From: an uncultured Eubacteriales bacterium
Lineage (GTDB): Bacteria > Bacillota_I > Bacilli_A > RF39 > UBA660
Direction: 5' to 3'
Length of the DNA stretch: 33,675 nt
NCBI GenBank assembly: GCA_900319955.1
Contig: ONQM01000010.1
Span: forward strand, 1 to 33,675
Shown: in pieces, positions 1 to 10,036 of the stretch
Position numbering within the stretch: the first letter of the stretch is position 1
Layout: each line of letters begins with the position of its first letter
The notes under the pieces: generated by a model
The model's input: the letters and a program-made list of their open reading frames with translations, nothing else
Told to the model about the DNA's origin: nothing
The model's database searches: none
Made by a program: the position numbers and the translations under genes

Positions 1-1
1 T

Positions 2-610
2 ATAGATGATAAATTAGTATTTAAGAATCTAAAAGATAAATATTACTTTCAAATAAACTTTAATACAAAACCATTTGATTGTAATAAAAAATTAATAAAC
101 AGATTTGAAACAAGAGAAGTAACAACAGATGAAAGATTACCATTTACACCAATAACTATTCATGTGCAACTTGATTATCTAGAAAAAGAAGAATATACTA
201 AGGGTATAGATCCATGGCTAATAAATGCTTTAAAACTTTTTACTGCAGATTCAGTTGAAAAGTACAAAGCACTTATTGGTAATGATAAGTTATTTGGAGG
301 TGTGTTCAAATTTATGAGTAATTATTCAAAAGATGGTGGTGTGTTCAAATTTATGAGTAATTATTCAAAAGATGGTAAAGTACTTGGAGAATATGATGAA
401 GAAGAAGATGCTGAATTCATAAAAAACTTTGATTTAGCTTATGCTAAAGAAGAAGGCATCGTAGAAGGAAAAGCTGAAGGTGAAAAAGCTGGTATTATGA
501 AATCTAAACTAGAAACAGCTAGGAATATGCTAAAAGATAAGCTGGATATTAAAACTATATCTAAGTATACTAGTCTTACACCAAACGAGATTAATAGCAT
601 TAAACTTTAA
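2..610 (+). CDS. Rpn/PD-(D/E)XK family 'transposase' nuclease, 5' truncated by window edge
   Basis: The reading frame is open from base 2, so the gene begins upstream of the window and only its C-terminal ~200 residues are present; the GTG at 164 is internal. The visible part matches the C-terminal half of the PD-(D/E)XK nuclease family transposases (Rpn-like, recombination-promoting nucleases): the HVQLDY segment, a WLINALKLF helix region, a charged EGKAEGEKAG linker and a terminal MLKDKLDIKTISKYT helix pair. The catalytic PD-(D/E)XK core lies off the window. An exact 39-bp in-frame tandem duplication inserts a second copy of GVFKFMSNYSKDG. A second, shorter copy of the same 3' end follows at 680-1000. 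A good terminator lies right after the stop. These proteins act on DNA in the cytoplasm. The family call is recognition by eye; whether this copy works is unknown. Confidence 0.72.
   Translation: MDDKLVFKNLKDKYYFQINFNTKPFDCNKKLINRFETREVTTDERLPFTPITIHVQLDYLEKEEYTKGIDPWLINALKLFTADSVEKYKALIGNDKLFGGVFKFMSNYSKDGGVFKFMSNYSKDGKVLGEYDEEEDAEFIKNFDLAYAKEEGIVEGKAEGEKAGIMKSKLETARNMLKDKLDIKTISKYTSLTPNEINSIKL
299..376 (+). repeat. 39-bp exact tandem duplication inside the Rpn-family gene
   Basis: Bases 299-337 and 338-376 are identical and in frame (13 codons, GVFKFMSNYSKDG twice). The downstream homologous fragment (680-1000) has only one unit, which suggests that the single-unit form is ancestral and the duplication is recent. 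Confidence 0.9.
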
Positions 611-616
611 TTTAAT

Positions 617-647
617 TATCTAGGCTTATTACCTAGATATTTTGTTT
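617..647 (+). terminator. Rho-independent terminator after the Rpn-family gene
   Basis: An 8-bp perfect stem (TATCTAGG / CCTAGATA, 617-624 and 632-639) with a 7-nt loop is followed by TTTTGTTT, six bases after the stop codon of the upstream gene. Confidence 0.75.
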
Positions 648-679
648 GAAATAATATTTACAAAAATATTATCAAAAAT

Positions 680-1000
680 TATACTAAAGATATAGATTCT
701 TGGTTAATAAATGCTTTAAAACTATTTACTGCAGATTCAGTTGAAAAGTACAAAGCACTTATTGGTAATGATAAGTTATTTGGAGGTGTGTTCAAATTTA
801 TGAGTAATTATTCAAAAGATGGTAAAAACTTTGATTTAGCTTATGCTAAAGAAGAAGGCAAAGCTGAAGGCGAAAAAGCTGGTATTATGAAATCTAAACT
901 AGAAACAGCTAAGAATATGCTTAAGAAAAAGTTTAATATTAAAGATATTTCTGAAATAACTGGTCTTACATCAAGTGAAATAGAAAGTATTAAACTTTGA
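680..1000 (+). pseudogene. 3' fragment of an Rpn/PD-(D/E)XK transposase-type nuclease gene (duplicate copy)
   Basis: In one frame this stretch reads YTKDIDSWLINALKLF and continues to a TGA at 998-1000. It is nearly identical over long runs to bases ~194-608 of the preceding gene. Homology begins abruptly at the YTK codons, with an upstream in-frame TGA at 647-649, and there is no start codon with a ribosome binding site at the homologous position. Relative to the first copy it lacks the second 39-bp unit and about 15 codons of the acidic segment (VLGEYDEEEDAEFIK). It is therefore a 5'-truncated, internally deleted remnant rather than a working gene; the GTG at 788 is only an internal codon. 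Confidence 0.75.
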
Positions 1001-1002
1001 TT

Positions 1003-1034
1003 AAAAGGAACTATTAATGAAAATAGCTCCTTTT
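1003..1034 (+). terminator. Probable terminator hairpin after the Rpn fragment
   Basis: AAAAGGAACTA (1003-1013) can pair with TAGCTCCTTTT (1024-1034) with one mismatch, followed by ATTATTC. It lies directly after the TGA of the fragment. The U-tract is short, so confidence is moderate. Confidence 0.5.
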
Positions 1035-1035
1035 A

Positions 1036-1158
1036 TTATTCAAAAAATTTGTCCATGGTAACATCAAGTACAACTGATATTCTGTAAAGAGTATCTATAG
1101 AACAACCTAAAGCACCTTTTTTATATTCTAGTCTCCTTATAAAGTCATATGATTTGCT
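1036..1158 (-). pseudogene. Remnant of an XRE-type helix-turn-helix regulator
   Basis: On the minus strand, codons ending in a TAA at 1036-1038 read RRLEYKKGALGC then SIDTLYRISVVLDVTMDKFFE. This is the typical second half of an XRE/Cro-type HTH domain: the recognition-helix end, the 'S-x-D-T-L-x-R-I' helix and the final 'LDVTMDKFFE'. Upstream on the same strand the frame is broken by TAA (1171-1173) and TAG (1186-1188), and pieces such as KILVGDYDIKKF appear in another frame, implying frameshifts. No intact gene can be built, so this is a decayed regulator fragment. It may once have controlled a neighbouring accessory or toxin-antitoxin gene. It occupies most of the otherwise empty 1001-1304 gap. 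Confidence 0.6.
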
Positions 1159-1269
1159 TTTAAAATTTCTTTATATCATAATCACCTACAAGTATTTTCT
1201 TACAAAAAGCATTTTATGTCCGGAAACTGTAAATCCCCGTATTTTAGGAAAATAATATGTTCGGTTGTA

Positions 1270-1278
1270 TGATATAAT
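1270..1278 (+). promoter_or_regulatory. Extended -10 promoter element (TGATATAAT)
   Basis: TGATATAAT is a perfect TGn-TATAAT extended -10 box, 27 bp upstream of the ATG at 1305. No clear -35 box is seen at 17 bp. The same TGn-10 layout recurs before several genes in this window. Confidence 0.5.
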
Positions 1279-1304
1279 GATTTTATGATAGTAATGATAA
1301 TAAT

Positions 1305-1628
1305 ATGAAAAGTGATGAAAAACTAAATAAAATATTAAAATCAAGTATAGTAGTGTTTTCAGTACTTACAGAAATTAATTTTAAGGTTAATAAATTAAAG
1401 TATAATTTAACATTTGATGCCAATCAAGGGTATTTTGGTAATCCAACTGAAATTGCTACTGGACTTTCTAGTGTTACTTTAAGTACAGGTGCAGAAGAAA
1501 ATATTAATCTTTTAAATGATAAAATTATTGTAAGAAAAGAAATATTATATAAGCTAGAAGATGTTAATTCTAATAGCTCTTTATTTGAAAATGATGATCA
1601 TACGTTGTATGCTGATTGGGAAGGATAG
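1305..1628 (+). pseudogene. Fragment of an InlB B-repeat (Listeria-Bacteroides repeat) surface protein
   Basis: The frame contains YNLTFDANQGYFGNPTEIA (start of an InlB B-repeat, usually TFDANGG) and ends with DDHTLYADWEG, matching the repeat's closing 'TLYAxW'. The central GY-F-GW signature expected between these ends is not recognisable. There is no signal peptide, no ribosome binding site before ATG 1305 and no wall anchor, and 107 aa is far shorter than the multi-repeat adhesins that carry this module. The best reading is a degenerate single-repeat remnant of a larger surface protein, in keeping with the decayed genes beside it. It could still be translated, since an extended -10 box lies upstream. 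Confidence 0.45.
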
Positions 1629-1718
1629 TAGACTAAAATCTTAAACTTTTTATTTAAAAATCCGACTGATAGTAGATTTTTTCTTAGAAATGATTTATAG
1701 TATTCAGTAGGTGATTTT

Positions 1719-3014
1719 ATGAAGAACATTATTGTACTTCCAGCTGATTCTTATACTGTTATTTCTAAGACTGTACTTTCTAGAAATGATACTAATGTAA
1801 TTAGTATGCTCTACGAACCAATTATTGGGTATGCTGCAGTAGCTCTTTACTATACTTTATTTGATGATTTAGATAAATATTCTGTTACATCACTTGAATA
1901 CACTCATCATCATTTAATGTCCATTATGGGAATTAGTATGGATAATTTAATTGAAGCTCGTAAGAAGCTAGAGGGAGTAGGACTTTTAAAAACATATTTT
2001 AAAGAAGATAAAGATATTAATCATTATGTTTATGTTCTTTATTCTCCTGTTAGTAGTTATGAATTCTTTCATCACCCAATACTTAATGTTGTTCTTTATA
2101 ATAATTTAGGTAAAGAAGAGTATAATAAACTTGTAGATTTCTTTAAAATACCTAGAGTTTCTTTAAAGGAATATGATGATATTACTGAAAGCTTTTCTAA
2201 CGTATTTAAAAGTGTTCCAGGAACTTTAGAAGTGAATGGAGATTTTGCTAAAAGAAATACCAATAATTTAGATATTAAGGGAAACGTTGATTTTGATTTA
2301 TTAATTGAATCTATTCCTAAAAACATGTATAGTGATAAATGTTTTTCAGATGATGTTAAGTCTTTAATTAATACTCTTTCTTTTACATATAATTTGGATA
2401 CTGAAGCATTAATTAGTATTGTTAGAGATTCTATTGATGAAAAAGGATTAATTGATAAAAATTATTTGAGACGTACTGCTAGAAATTATTATCAATTTAG
2501 AAATGATGGATCACTTCCAACTATTATTTATAGTACACAACCTGAATATTTAAGAAAACCAGAAGGTGATAAGTCTAATTGGGCAAAGATGGTTTATACT
2601 TTTGAAAATGTTAGTCCATATAGATTTTTGAAAGCTAAAGGGGGAGGTGCTAATCCAACATCTAGAGATTTAAATATTGTTGAAAGTTTACTTGTTGATC
2701 AAAAGTTAAAGCCTGGAGTTGTTAATGTACTTTTATCTTATGTTTTAAAAGTTAATAAAGGAAGACTTAATAAAAGCTATATAGAAGCTATTGCATCATC
2801 TTGGAAAAGACTTAATGTTGAAACTGTTGAAGATGCAATGAAAAGATGTGAAAAAGAATACAAAAAGCGTAAGAAAAATACTAGTGCTGTTTCTAATAAA
2901 ACAAGAAAAGCTGATAGTAGTATACCTATTTGGCTTGATAAAAATGGAACAACTGAGGAGGCATCTTCTAAAGAACAGGAAGAAATGGATGATATTTTAA
3001 ACACACTTGTTTAG
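1719..3014 (+). CDS. dnaB: DnaB/DnaD-type helicase loader (replication initiation and membrane attachment protein)
   Basis: The 431-aa protein fits the Bacillota DnaB helicase-loader family (not the hexameric helicase), which helps load the replicative helicase at the origin. The N-terminal ~120 residues are the winged-helix domain with the family's SYTVISKTVLS and MLYEPIIGYAAVALYYTLF segments. The C-terminal DnaD-like domain carries YIEAIASSW, the diagnostic Y-x3-I-x3-W motif (Y354, I358, W362), followed by an acidic/basic tail. The ATG at 1719 follows a GTAGGTGAT ribosome binding site at 1707-1715. The usual partner DnaI (AAA+ ATPase) is not next door; the following gene encodes a different protein. 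The gene ends in TAG, 19 bp before the downstream start. Confidence in the family is high; the exact symbol follows the B. subtilis name. Confidence 0.85.
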   Translation: MKNIIVLPADSYTVISKTVLSRNDTNVISMLYEPIIGYAAVALYYTLFDDLDKYSVTSLEYTHHHLMSIMGISMDNLIEARKKLEGVGLLKTYFKEDKDINHYVYVLYSPVSSYEFFHHPILNVVLYNNLGKEEYNKLVDFFKIPRVSLKEYDDITESFSNVFKSVPGTLEVNGDFAKRNTNNLDIKGNVDFDLLIESIPKNMYSDKCFSDDVKSLINTLSFTYNLDTEALISIVRDSIDEKGLIDKNYLRRTARNYYQFRNDGSLPTIIYSTQPEYLRKPEGDKSNWAKMVYTFENVSPYRFLKAKGGGANPTSRDLNIVESLLVDQKLKPGVVNVLLSYVLKVNKGRLNKSYIEAIASSWKRLNVETVEDAMKRCEKEYKKRKKNTSAVSNKTRKADSSIPIWLDKNGTTEEASSKEQEEMDDILNTLV

Positions 3015-3033
3015 TGAATTTGGGAGGTTTGAT

Positions 3034-4071
3034 GTGAATAAAAATATAGAAAAAATTCTAAATAAGATGAATGCTTCAGAATATAAAAGTTTTAGATATA
3101 ATGTTGTTACTCTTGCAAACTGTTTTCTTATACTTGCATATGATTCTAATTTTTTATCACCTGTTTATATCATTTCCTTGTCTTCTGCAGCATCACTTTT
3201 TGGATTATCTTTTGTTCTTTCTAAATCAGATGGAGTTTTGTATACAAAAGATTTCAATGATTTAAGATTACTTTATGATGATATAATAAAAAGATATACT
3301 AAATTAAATAAAGAGTTTGACTTTAAAAATCCACTAGAAGTTTATTCTTGCTATATTTATATGCTTAATAATGGCTATTTATCTAGTTCTAAAAAGTTTA
3401 ATTATAAAAATGAAGATGTAAATGATTTTGCTGAAAGACTTGGATTTGATGTTGTTAATGGTCATGGTGTATGCAGACATATTGCATCACTTTTAAATGA
3501 TGAGTTTAAAGATTTAGGATTTAGTTCTGCAGTTGCAAGTGTTTCTCTTCCTAAAAAATATATAAAAATTTATGATGCAGAAGCTTTTAAACCAATTATG
3601 CAAAATGCTATAAATGGAATTGTTCCAACTACTTTACTTGATGATAGTAATTTAAGTATTGTAGGACCTGCATTTAAATATAATAAAAATATTATTGGTA
3701 GATTTAAGACTAATCATTGCATTAATTTTGTTTGCTATGATGGCATTAATTATTTTCTTGATCCAACTAATGATATGACTTATCATTTAGATAAAGATTT
3801 TAAGACTTTATATAACGATAGTTATGAAGCTAAGTTTAATAAATTTTATAGAGAAGGGTTATCTAAAAAAATAGAATTAAAGAGAAAATTAAAAGAAAAT
3901 TACTTTCTAGACTTTAGAAAAGAAGATAAAATTATTAAGAATACTAAGAAAATATGTGAGAATAATAATGATATGTTTGAAAGTTTTTATGATGATAATT
4001 GTGATATTTATAATGATATATCAAAAAGACTTTCTAAAGTAGATAAAGAAAGTCATAACTTTTTCTTTTAA
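3034..4071 (+). CDS. Membrane-anchored transglutaminase-like cysteine protein, function unknown
   Basis: The start is set at GTG 3034 because GGGAGG (3022-3027) sits 6 nt upstream; the upstream TTG at 3007 would overlap dnaB and lie before the ribosome binding site. The 345-aa product has two hydrophobic stretches near residues 22-36 and 41-62, a linker, and then a papain/transglutaminase-like core. The candidate triad is Cys147 in GHGVCRH, His228 in KTNHCINFV and Asp243 in YFLDPTND, the C-H-D order of transglutaminase-like proteins. The last ~70 residues are basic and coil-like. It follows dnaB and precedes yebC, where one might expect dnaI, but there is no Walker motif. The role could be protease, amidase or crosslinking at the membrane; substrate unknown. 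The triad is my assignment from motif spacing. Confidence 0.65.
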   Translation: MNKNIEKILNKMNASEYKSFRYNVVTLANCFLILAYDSNFLSPVYIISLSSAASLFGLSFVLSKSDGVLYTKDFNDLRLLYDDIIKRYTKLNKEFDFKNPLEVYSCYIYMLNNGYLSSSKKFNYKNEDVNDFAERLGFDVVNGHGVCRHIASLLNDEFKDLGFSSAVASVSLPKKYIKIYDAEAFKPIMQNAINGIVPTTLLDDSNLSIVGPAFKYNKNIIGRFKTNHCINFVCYDGINYFLDPTNDMTYHLDKDFKTLYNDSYEAKFNKFYREGLSKKIELKRKLKENYFLDFRKEDKIIKNTKKICENNNDMFESFYDDNCDIYNDISKRLSKVDKESHNFFF

Positions 4072-4121
4072 ATATTTGATATTTATGTTATTATAAGTAT
4101 GTAATTAAGGAGTGATTTATA

Positions 4122-4844
4122 ATGAGTGGACATTCAAAATGGGCAACAATTCATAGAAAGAAAGGTGAGCTTGATGCTGCACGTGGTAAAGTATTTCAAA
4201 AACTTGCTAAGGAACTTTTTGTAGCAGCAAAATCTGGATCTCCTGATCCTGATTCTAATGCATCTTTAAGAATGGTAGTTGAAAAAGCTCGTAGTGCTAA
4301 TATGCCAAAGGATAAAATTCAAAGTGCTATTGATAAAGCAGCAGGTGCAGGATCAAATGAAAACTATGATTCAATAAGATATGAAGGATATGGACCTGCA
4401 GGAGTTGCAATAATGTGTGATTGTTTAACAGATAATAAAAATAGAACTGCAAGTGATGTAAGAGCAGCTTTTACTCATCATGGTGGAAATCTTGGAACGT
4501 CAGGTTCTGTAAGTTATATGTTTGAGCGTCGTGGAATTATTGATATTCCATCTGATTATCCTGAAGATGATATGATGATGTGTGCACTTGATAATGGAGC
4601 ACTTGACTTCGTACATGATGGAGATGTTTATGAAATAACAACTCTAGCTGAAGATTTTATAAAATGTAAAAAAGCTTTAGAAGAAGCTGGAGTTAAAGAA
4701 TTTTTAACAAGTGAAGTTACATTTGTTCCAACAAATACAGTAGAAGTTGAAGATCCTGAAAAGCGTGAAAAAGTAGAAGGACTTATTGATACACTTGATG
4801 ATTTAGATGATGTTCAAGCAGTTTATAGTAATTTAAAAGACTAA
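4122..4844 (+). CDS. yebC: YebC/PmpR (TACO1) family protein
   Basis: The 240-aa product matches the full length of the YebC family. It starts with the signature MSGHSKWATIHRKK and continues with the family landmarks KGELDAARGKVFQKLAKE, PKDKIQSAID and YEGYGPAGVA. Members are cytoplasmic and were first described as DNA-binding regulators; some are now linked to translation of difficult (polyproline-type) sequences. The ATG follows AAGGAG at 4107-4112. It lies between the transglutaminase-like gene and ruvAB, a placement beside ruv genes that is common in bacteria. A terminator directly after the stop separates it from ruvA. Confidence 0.95.
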   Translation: MSGHSKWATIHRKKGELDAARGKVFQKLAKELFVAAKSGSPDPDSNASLRMVVEKARSANMPKDKIQSAIDKAAGAGSNENYDSIRYEGYGPAGVAIMCDCLTDNKNRTASDVRAAFTHHGGNLGTSGSVSYMFERRGIIDIPSDYPEDDMMMCALDNGALDFVHDGDVYEITTLAEDFIKCKKALEEAGVKEFLTSEVTFVPTNTVEVEDPEKREKVEGLIDTLDDLDDVQAVYSNLKD

Positions 4845-4869
4845 AAGTTCACTAAAGTGAGCTTTTTTT
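4845..4869 (+). terminator. Rho-independent terminator after yebC
   Basis: AAGTTCACT (4845-4853) pairs with AGTGAGCTT (4856-4864) with one G-T pair and a tight loop, then a run of seven T. It starts one base after the yebC stop. Confidence 0.75.
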
Positions 4870-4870
4870 C

Positions 4871-4899
4871 TTGAAATTTAAATAATGCGCCCTTATAAT
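4871..4899 (+). promoter_or_regulatory. SigA-type promoter for ruvAB
   Basis: TTGAAA (4871-4876), a 17-bp spacer and TATAAT (4894-4899) lie 17 bp before the ruvA ATG and just after the yebC terminator. Confidence 0.75.
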
Positions 4900-4915
4900 A
4901 AATATTGGTGGTTAT

Positions 4916-5476
4916 ATGTATGATTATATAGAAGGAATAGTTACAAATATTTATTCAGGTAGTATTAGTGTAAATGTTGGTGGAATAGGTTTTCTTGTTA
5001 ACACTCCTAGTCCTTATAGTTTTAATGAAGGAGAAAAGACTAAAGTTTATTTATATCAAGTAGTAAGAGAAGATGAACTTTCTTTATATGGATTTAAAGA
5101 AGAAAAAGAAAGATCTTTATTTTTAAAACTTATTGGTGTTAAAGGACTTGGACCTAAGATGGCACTTCCTATGCTTGCAACAGGATCTGTTGGAGGTATT
5201 GTTGATGCTATTGAAAGAGAAAACTCTTTATATTTAAAGAAATTTCCTAAAATAGGTGATAAGGTTGCAAAACAAATTATTTTAGATTTAAAAGGTAAGC
5301 TTGGCGATTTTAAGGGTGAAGAAGAAACATCAGAAGATAACTCTAGTGATTTATATGATGCTCTTGTAAGTCTTGGATATAAAGATAAGGAAATAAAAGG
5401 AGTTGTTGGAAAAGTTGATAAAAGCTTATCTATTGGTGATCAAATAAAAGATGCGCTTAAGATGCTTTTAAAATAA
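4916..5476 (+). CDS. ruvA: Holliday junction DNA helicase subunit RuvA
   Basis: The 186-aa product matches RuvA, the tetrameric DNA-binding subunit that grips Holliday junctions and works with the RuvB motor in branch migration. Domain I is the OB fold (MYDYIEGIV... through residue ~62). Domain II has two helix-hairpin-helix motifs, GVKGLGPKMALPML (74-87) and FPKIGDKVAKQII (110-122). Domain III (about 143-186) ends the protein after an acidic linker and normally contacts RuvB. It starts a two-gene operon with ruvB, with its own promoter; ruvB follows after 43 bp. Nothing unusual is seen. Confidence 0.95.
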   Translation: MYDYIEGIVTNIYSGSISVNVGGIGFLVNTPSPYSFNEGEKTKVYLYQVVREDELSLYGFKEEKERSLFLKLIGVKGLGPKMALPMLATGSVGGIVDAIERENSLYLKKFPKIGDKVAKQIILDLKGKLGDFKGEEETSEDNSSDLYDALVSLGYKDKEIKGVVGKVDKSLSIGDQIKDALKMLLK

Positions 5477-5519
5477 GTTATTAATTTTTAAATATTACAA
5501 AGAAAAGTGAGGTGATAAA

Positions 5520-6536
5520 ATGGAAAAGGATGATATTTATAAAGAAGAAGAAGGAGAAGAAGACAAAAATTTAGATTTAAAAATAAGACCTGAAAGTTTT
5601 TCTGAGTATATTGGTCAAAAAGATGTTAAAGATAATATTAAAGTATTTGTAGAAGCTGCTAAGATGAGAGATGAAGTACTTGATCATGTTCTTCTTTATG
5701 GCCCTCCTGGTCTTGGAAAAACAACTCTTGCATATATTATTGCAAATGAAATGGGAACAAATATTAGAACTGCATCAGGACCTTCTATTGAAAAATCTGG
5801 TGATTTAGCAGCAATACTTTCTACTCTTGAACCAGGTGACGTATTATTTATTGATGAGATACATAGAATGCCAAGATATATAGAAGAAATACTTTATCCT
5901 GCAATGGAAGATTTTACTTTAGATATTGTTGTAGGATCAGAAGGTAATAGTCATAGTATAAAAATAGATCTTCCACCTTTTACTCTTGTTGGAGCAACAA
6001 CTAGAGCAGGTGATTTGTCAGGACCACTTCGTGATAGATTTGGAATTGTTTGTAAACTTCAGTATTATACTGATGATGAACTTACTGAAATAATTAATAG
6101 AACATCAAGAGTGCTTAGTATGCCAATAGATTTAGATGCTGCTAAAACTCTTGCAAGAAGATCTAGAGGAACTCCTCGTATTGCAAACAGACTCTTTAAA
6201 AGGGTTAGAGATTTTGCTTTAGTTGATAAGAAAGATAAAATTGATTTAGAAGAAACTAATAAAGCTCTTGATAGGTTAAAAGTAGATGAATACGGACTTA
6301 ATGAAGTTGATCATGAAATACTTAATGCTATAATTACTAAATTTAATGGTGGACCTGTTGGAGTGGAAGCTATTGCATCATCTATTGGAGAAGAAGTATC
6401 AACTATTGAAGATGCACAAGAGCCATACTTACTTCAAAAAGGTTTAATAAAGAGAACTGCAAGGGGAAGGGTAGCAACTGCTAATGCTTATAAGATTTTG
6501 AATATGGATTATCAAATGAACATGTTTGATGAATAA
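5520..6536 (+). CDS. ruvB: Holliday junction branch migration ATPase RuvB
   Basis: The 338-aa AAA+ ATPase is full length. It shows Walker [10 protein letters not shown] (61-69), Walker B LFIDEIH (109-115), sensor 1 GATTRAG (158-164) and the arginine-finger region GPLRDRFG (168-175). The C-terminal winged helix contains [18 protein letters not shown]. It forms the hexameric motor that drives branch migration with RuvA. The N-terminal ~20 residues are unusually acidic and Lys/Glu-rich. The ATG at 5520 follows GAGGTGAT at 5509-5516. It is transcribed with ruvA. No terminator is obvious before the next gene. Confidence 0.96.
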   Translation: MEKDDIYKEEEGEEDKNLDLKIRPESFSEYIGQKDVKDNIKVFVEAAKMRDEVLDHVLLYGPPGLGKTTLAYIIANEMGTNIRTASGPSIEKSGDLAAILSTLEPGDVLFIDEIHRMPRYIEEILYPAMEDFTLDIVVGSEGNSHSIKIDLPPFTLVGATTRAGDLSGPLRDRFGIVCKLQYYTDDELTEIINRTSRVLSMPIDLDAAKTLARRSRGTPRIANRLFKRVRDFALVDKKDKIDLEETNKALDRLKVDEYGLNEVDHEILNAIITKFNGGPVGVEAIASSIGEEVSTIEDAQEPYLLQKGLIKRTARGRVATANAYKILNMDYQMNMFDE

Positions 6537-6588
6537 TATTTACAAAAATAAATAAAATAGATATAATTAAATTGTCAAAGGTAGTTAT

Positions 6589-7053
6589 ATGACAAAGGTT
6601 AAAAAATTTTTTAAGAAAATAGGTGCTTGGTTTAAAAAATTACCAAAACTTATAAAGAAAAACAAGATAGTATCAATTATTTGTTTAGCAGTAATAGTTG
6701 TATTAATAATTATTTTAGTTTTAGTTTTACATCCAAGTAAAGAAGATAAACTTAATAGTTATTTAAATACTATGGGTAAAGATTTTTATGAGAATTTTTA
6801 CTATAAGTAGTTAAGTAGTAATGGTAATGATGCTTCTACATTCTTATCAAAATATTCTAGTATTGGTATTAAAGTTGATTTAGATAACTTAAATAGATAT
6901 ACTGATAAGAATAAAGAGATGATTGATGAATTTACCGGATGTGATAAAAATAAAACAAAGGTAATATTTTATCCAGAAGATCCATATGGAAAGACTGATT
7001 ATAAGATTGAAACAGAATTAAGTTGTGGAACTAAGGATACTAAGAAAAAATAA
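6589..7053 (+). pseudogene. Single-pass membrane protein gene interrupted by an in-frame TAG
   Basis: ATG 6589 opens a frame with a basic amphipathic N-terminus (KKFFKKIGAWFKKLPKLIKK), one transmembrane segment at about residues 27-47, and an extracytoplasmic part. A TAG at 6808-6810 stops it at 73 aa. The same frame then stays open for 80 more codons to a TAA at 7051-7053, with normal composition and two Cys residues (in FTGCDKNK and ELSCGTK). One substitution therefore seems to split a ~154-codon gene; CAG to TAG is a simple possibility because the context is YYK-stop-LSS. The full protein would be a small membrane-anchored protein of unknown function. Alternatives are a sequencing error or readthrough. 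No known domain is recognised. Confidence 0.65.
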
Positions 7054-7089
7054 ATGAGTTAAATAGTACTTTAAAAATAGTACTATTTT

Positions 7090-7098
7090 TGTTATAAT
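7090..7098 (+). promoter_or_regulatory. Extended -10 promoter element for queA-tgt
   Basis: TGTTATAAT (TGn-TATAAT) ends 23 bp before the queA ATG. The self-complementary TAGTACT...AGTACTA pair (about 7064-7086) lies just upstream and could be the terminator of the preceding gene, since TTTTTG follows it. Confidence 0.55.
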
Positions 7099-7121
7099 AT
7101 GTTTGCTTGGAGGCGACATAT

Positions 7122-9277
<2,156 letters not shown>

Positions 9278-9343
9278 AGATTTGCCTCTTTTTTGAATAA
9301 TTATTTATTTATTTTCATATAATTAAATGAAATGGAGGATTAT

Positions 9344-10036
9344 ATGAATAAAGATATATCGTTTGATAAAGACTTAAATTTTAATACTAGAGTTAGTGAT
9401 ATTACAACTATATCTCTAGAAGATGATTTACATGTAAATGAATTAGAAAATGAAATAGAAGGTAATTTATATGTAAGTGGTAAGTATAAAATATTAGATG
9501 CAAGTACAATACTTGAAGATTTTTCTTTTAGTGTTCCATGCACTATTTCAATACTTGATGATGTTGAACCTTCGAGTATCAAATATAGTATATCTAATTT
9601 TACTTATGAAATAATTGATAATAATGTACTTAGATGTCATATAAATATGAATATTACTGGTGATTCTTTAGTACGTGAATGTGATGATGATATTGTTCCA
9701 GATGAGTTAAAAGAGATACCTACAAGAGATAGGACTGCTGAAAAAAATGAAATTTTAGATTATAAAGCAGATGATACAAATAAAGTAAATGATAATAAAG
9801 AAGAAAAACAAGAAGAAAATGCAAAAGATAATGGAAATATAGTTGATGCTAATAGCTTATTTGCAAATTTAGAAGATAATGGTTTTACAACATATCATGT
9901 ATATATTATGAGAGAAGGAGATACTATTGAAAAGGTAATAGAAAAGTATAAATCAAATAAGGAAGCTCTTTCACTTTATAATGATTTATCAAATATTAAA
10001 GTTAACTCTAAAGTAATAGTACCATCAAATGAATGA
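9344..10036 (+). CDS. SpoVID-like spore morphogenetic protein (SPOCS-like domain + C-terminal LysM)
   Basis: ATG 9344 is chosen because GGAGG (9334-9338) precedes it; ATG 9332 overlaps that site. The 230-aa product has an N-terminal β-rich domain (about 20-112) with the alternating pattern of the SPOCS/SpoVID N-terminus: SLEDDLHVNELENEIEGNL, GKYKI, FSFSVPCTISI, then FTYEIIDNNVLRCHINMNI. A Lys/Glu/Asn-rich low-complexity linker follows (about 130-175). The C-terminus is a LysM-like module (about 181-230: YHVYIMREGDTIEKVIEKY ... NSKVIVPSN). SpoVID of Bacillus has this order and helps the coat encase the forespore. The next gene is YsxE/CotS-like, the same neighbour as in Bacillus, which strengthens the call. 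Alternative: a SipL-like or SPOCS-LysM wall protein. Confidence 0.65.
   Translation: MNKDISFDKDLNFNTRVSDITTISLEDDLHVNELENEIEGNLYVSGKYKILDASTILEDFSFSVPCTISILDDVEPSSIKYSISNFTYEIIDNNVLRCHINMNITGDSLVRECDDDIVPDELKEIPTRDRTAEKNEILDYKADDTNKVNDNKEEKQEENAKDNGNIVDANSLFANLEDNGFTTYHVYIMREGDTIEKVIEKYKSNKEALSLYNDLSNIKVNSKVIVPSNE

Noticed and set aside
1671..1683. Hairpin AAAAATC...GATTTTT (about 1658-1683) as a terminator before dnaB
   Set aside because: The stem has one G-C pair and a 12-nt loop; it may act weakly but cannot be supported as a terminator.
3007..3033. TTG 3007 as the start of the transglutaminase-like protein
   Set aside because: It lies inside dnaB and before the GGGAGG site, which is correctly spaced for GTG 3034.
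3034..4071. DnaI helicase-loader ATPase, expected after dnaB
   Set aside because: No Walker A or B motif is present; the Cys/His/Asp layout and membrane anchor indicate a different protein.
9278..9300. Terminator after tgt
   Set aside because: Only a 5-bp A/T-rich stem (AAAGA/TCTTT) can be drawn before the T-run; too weak to call.
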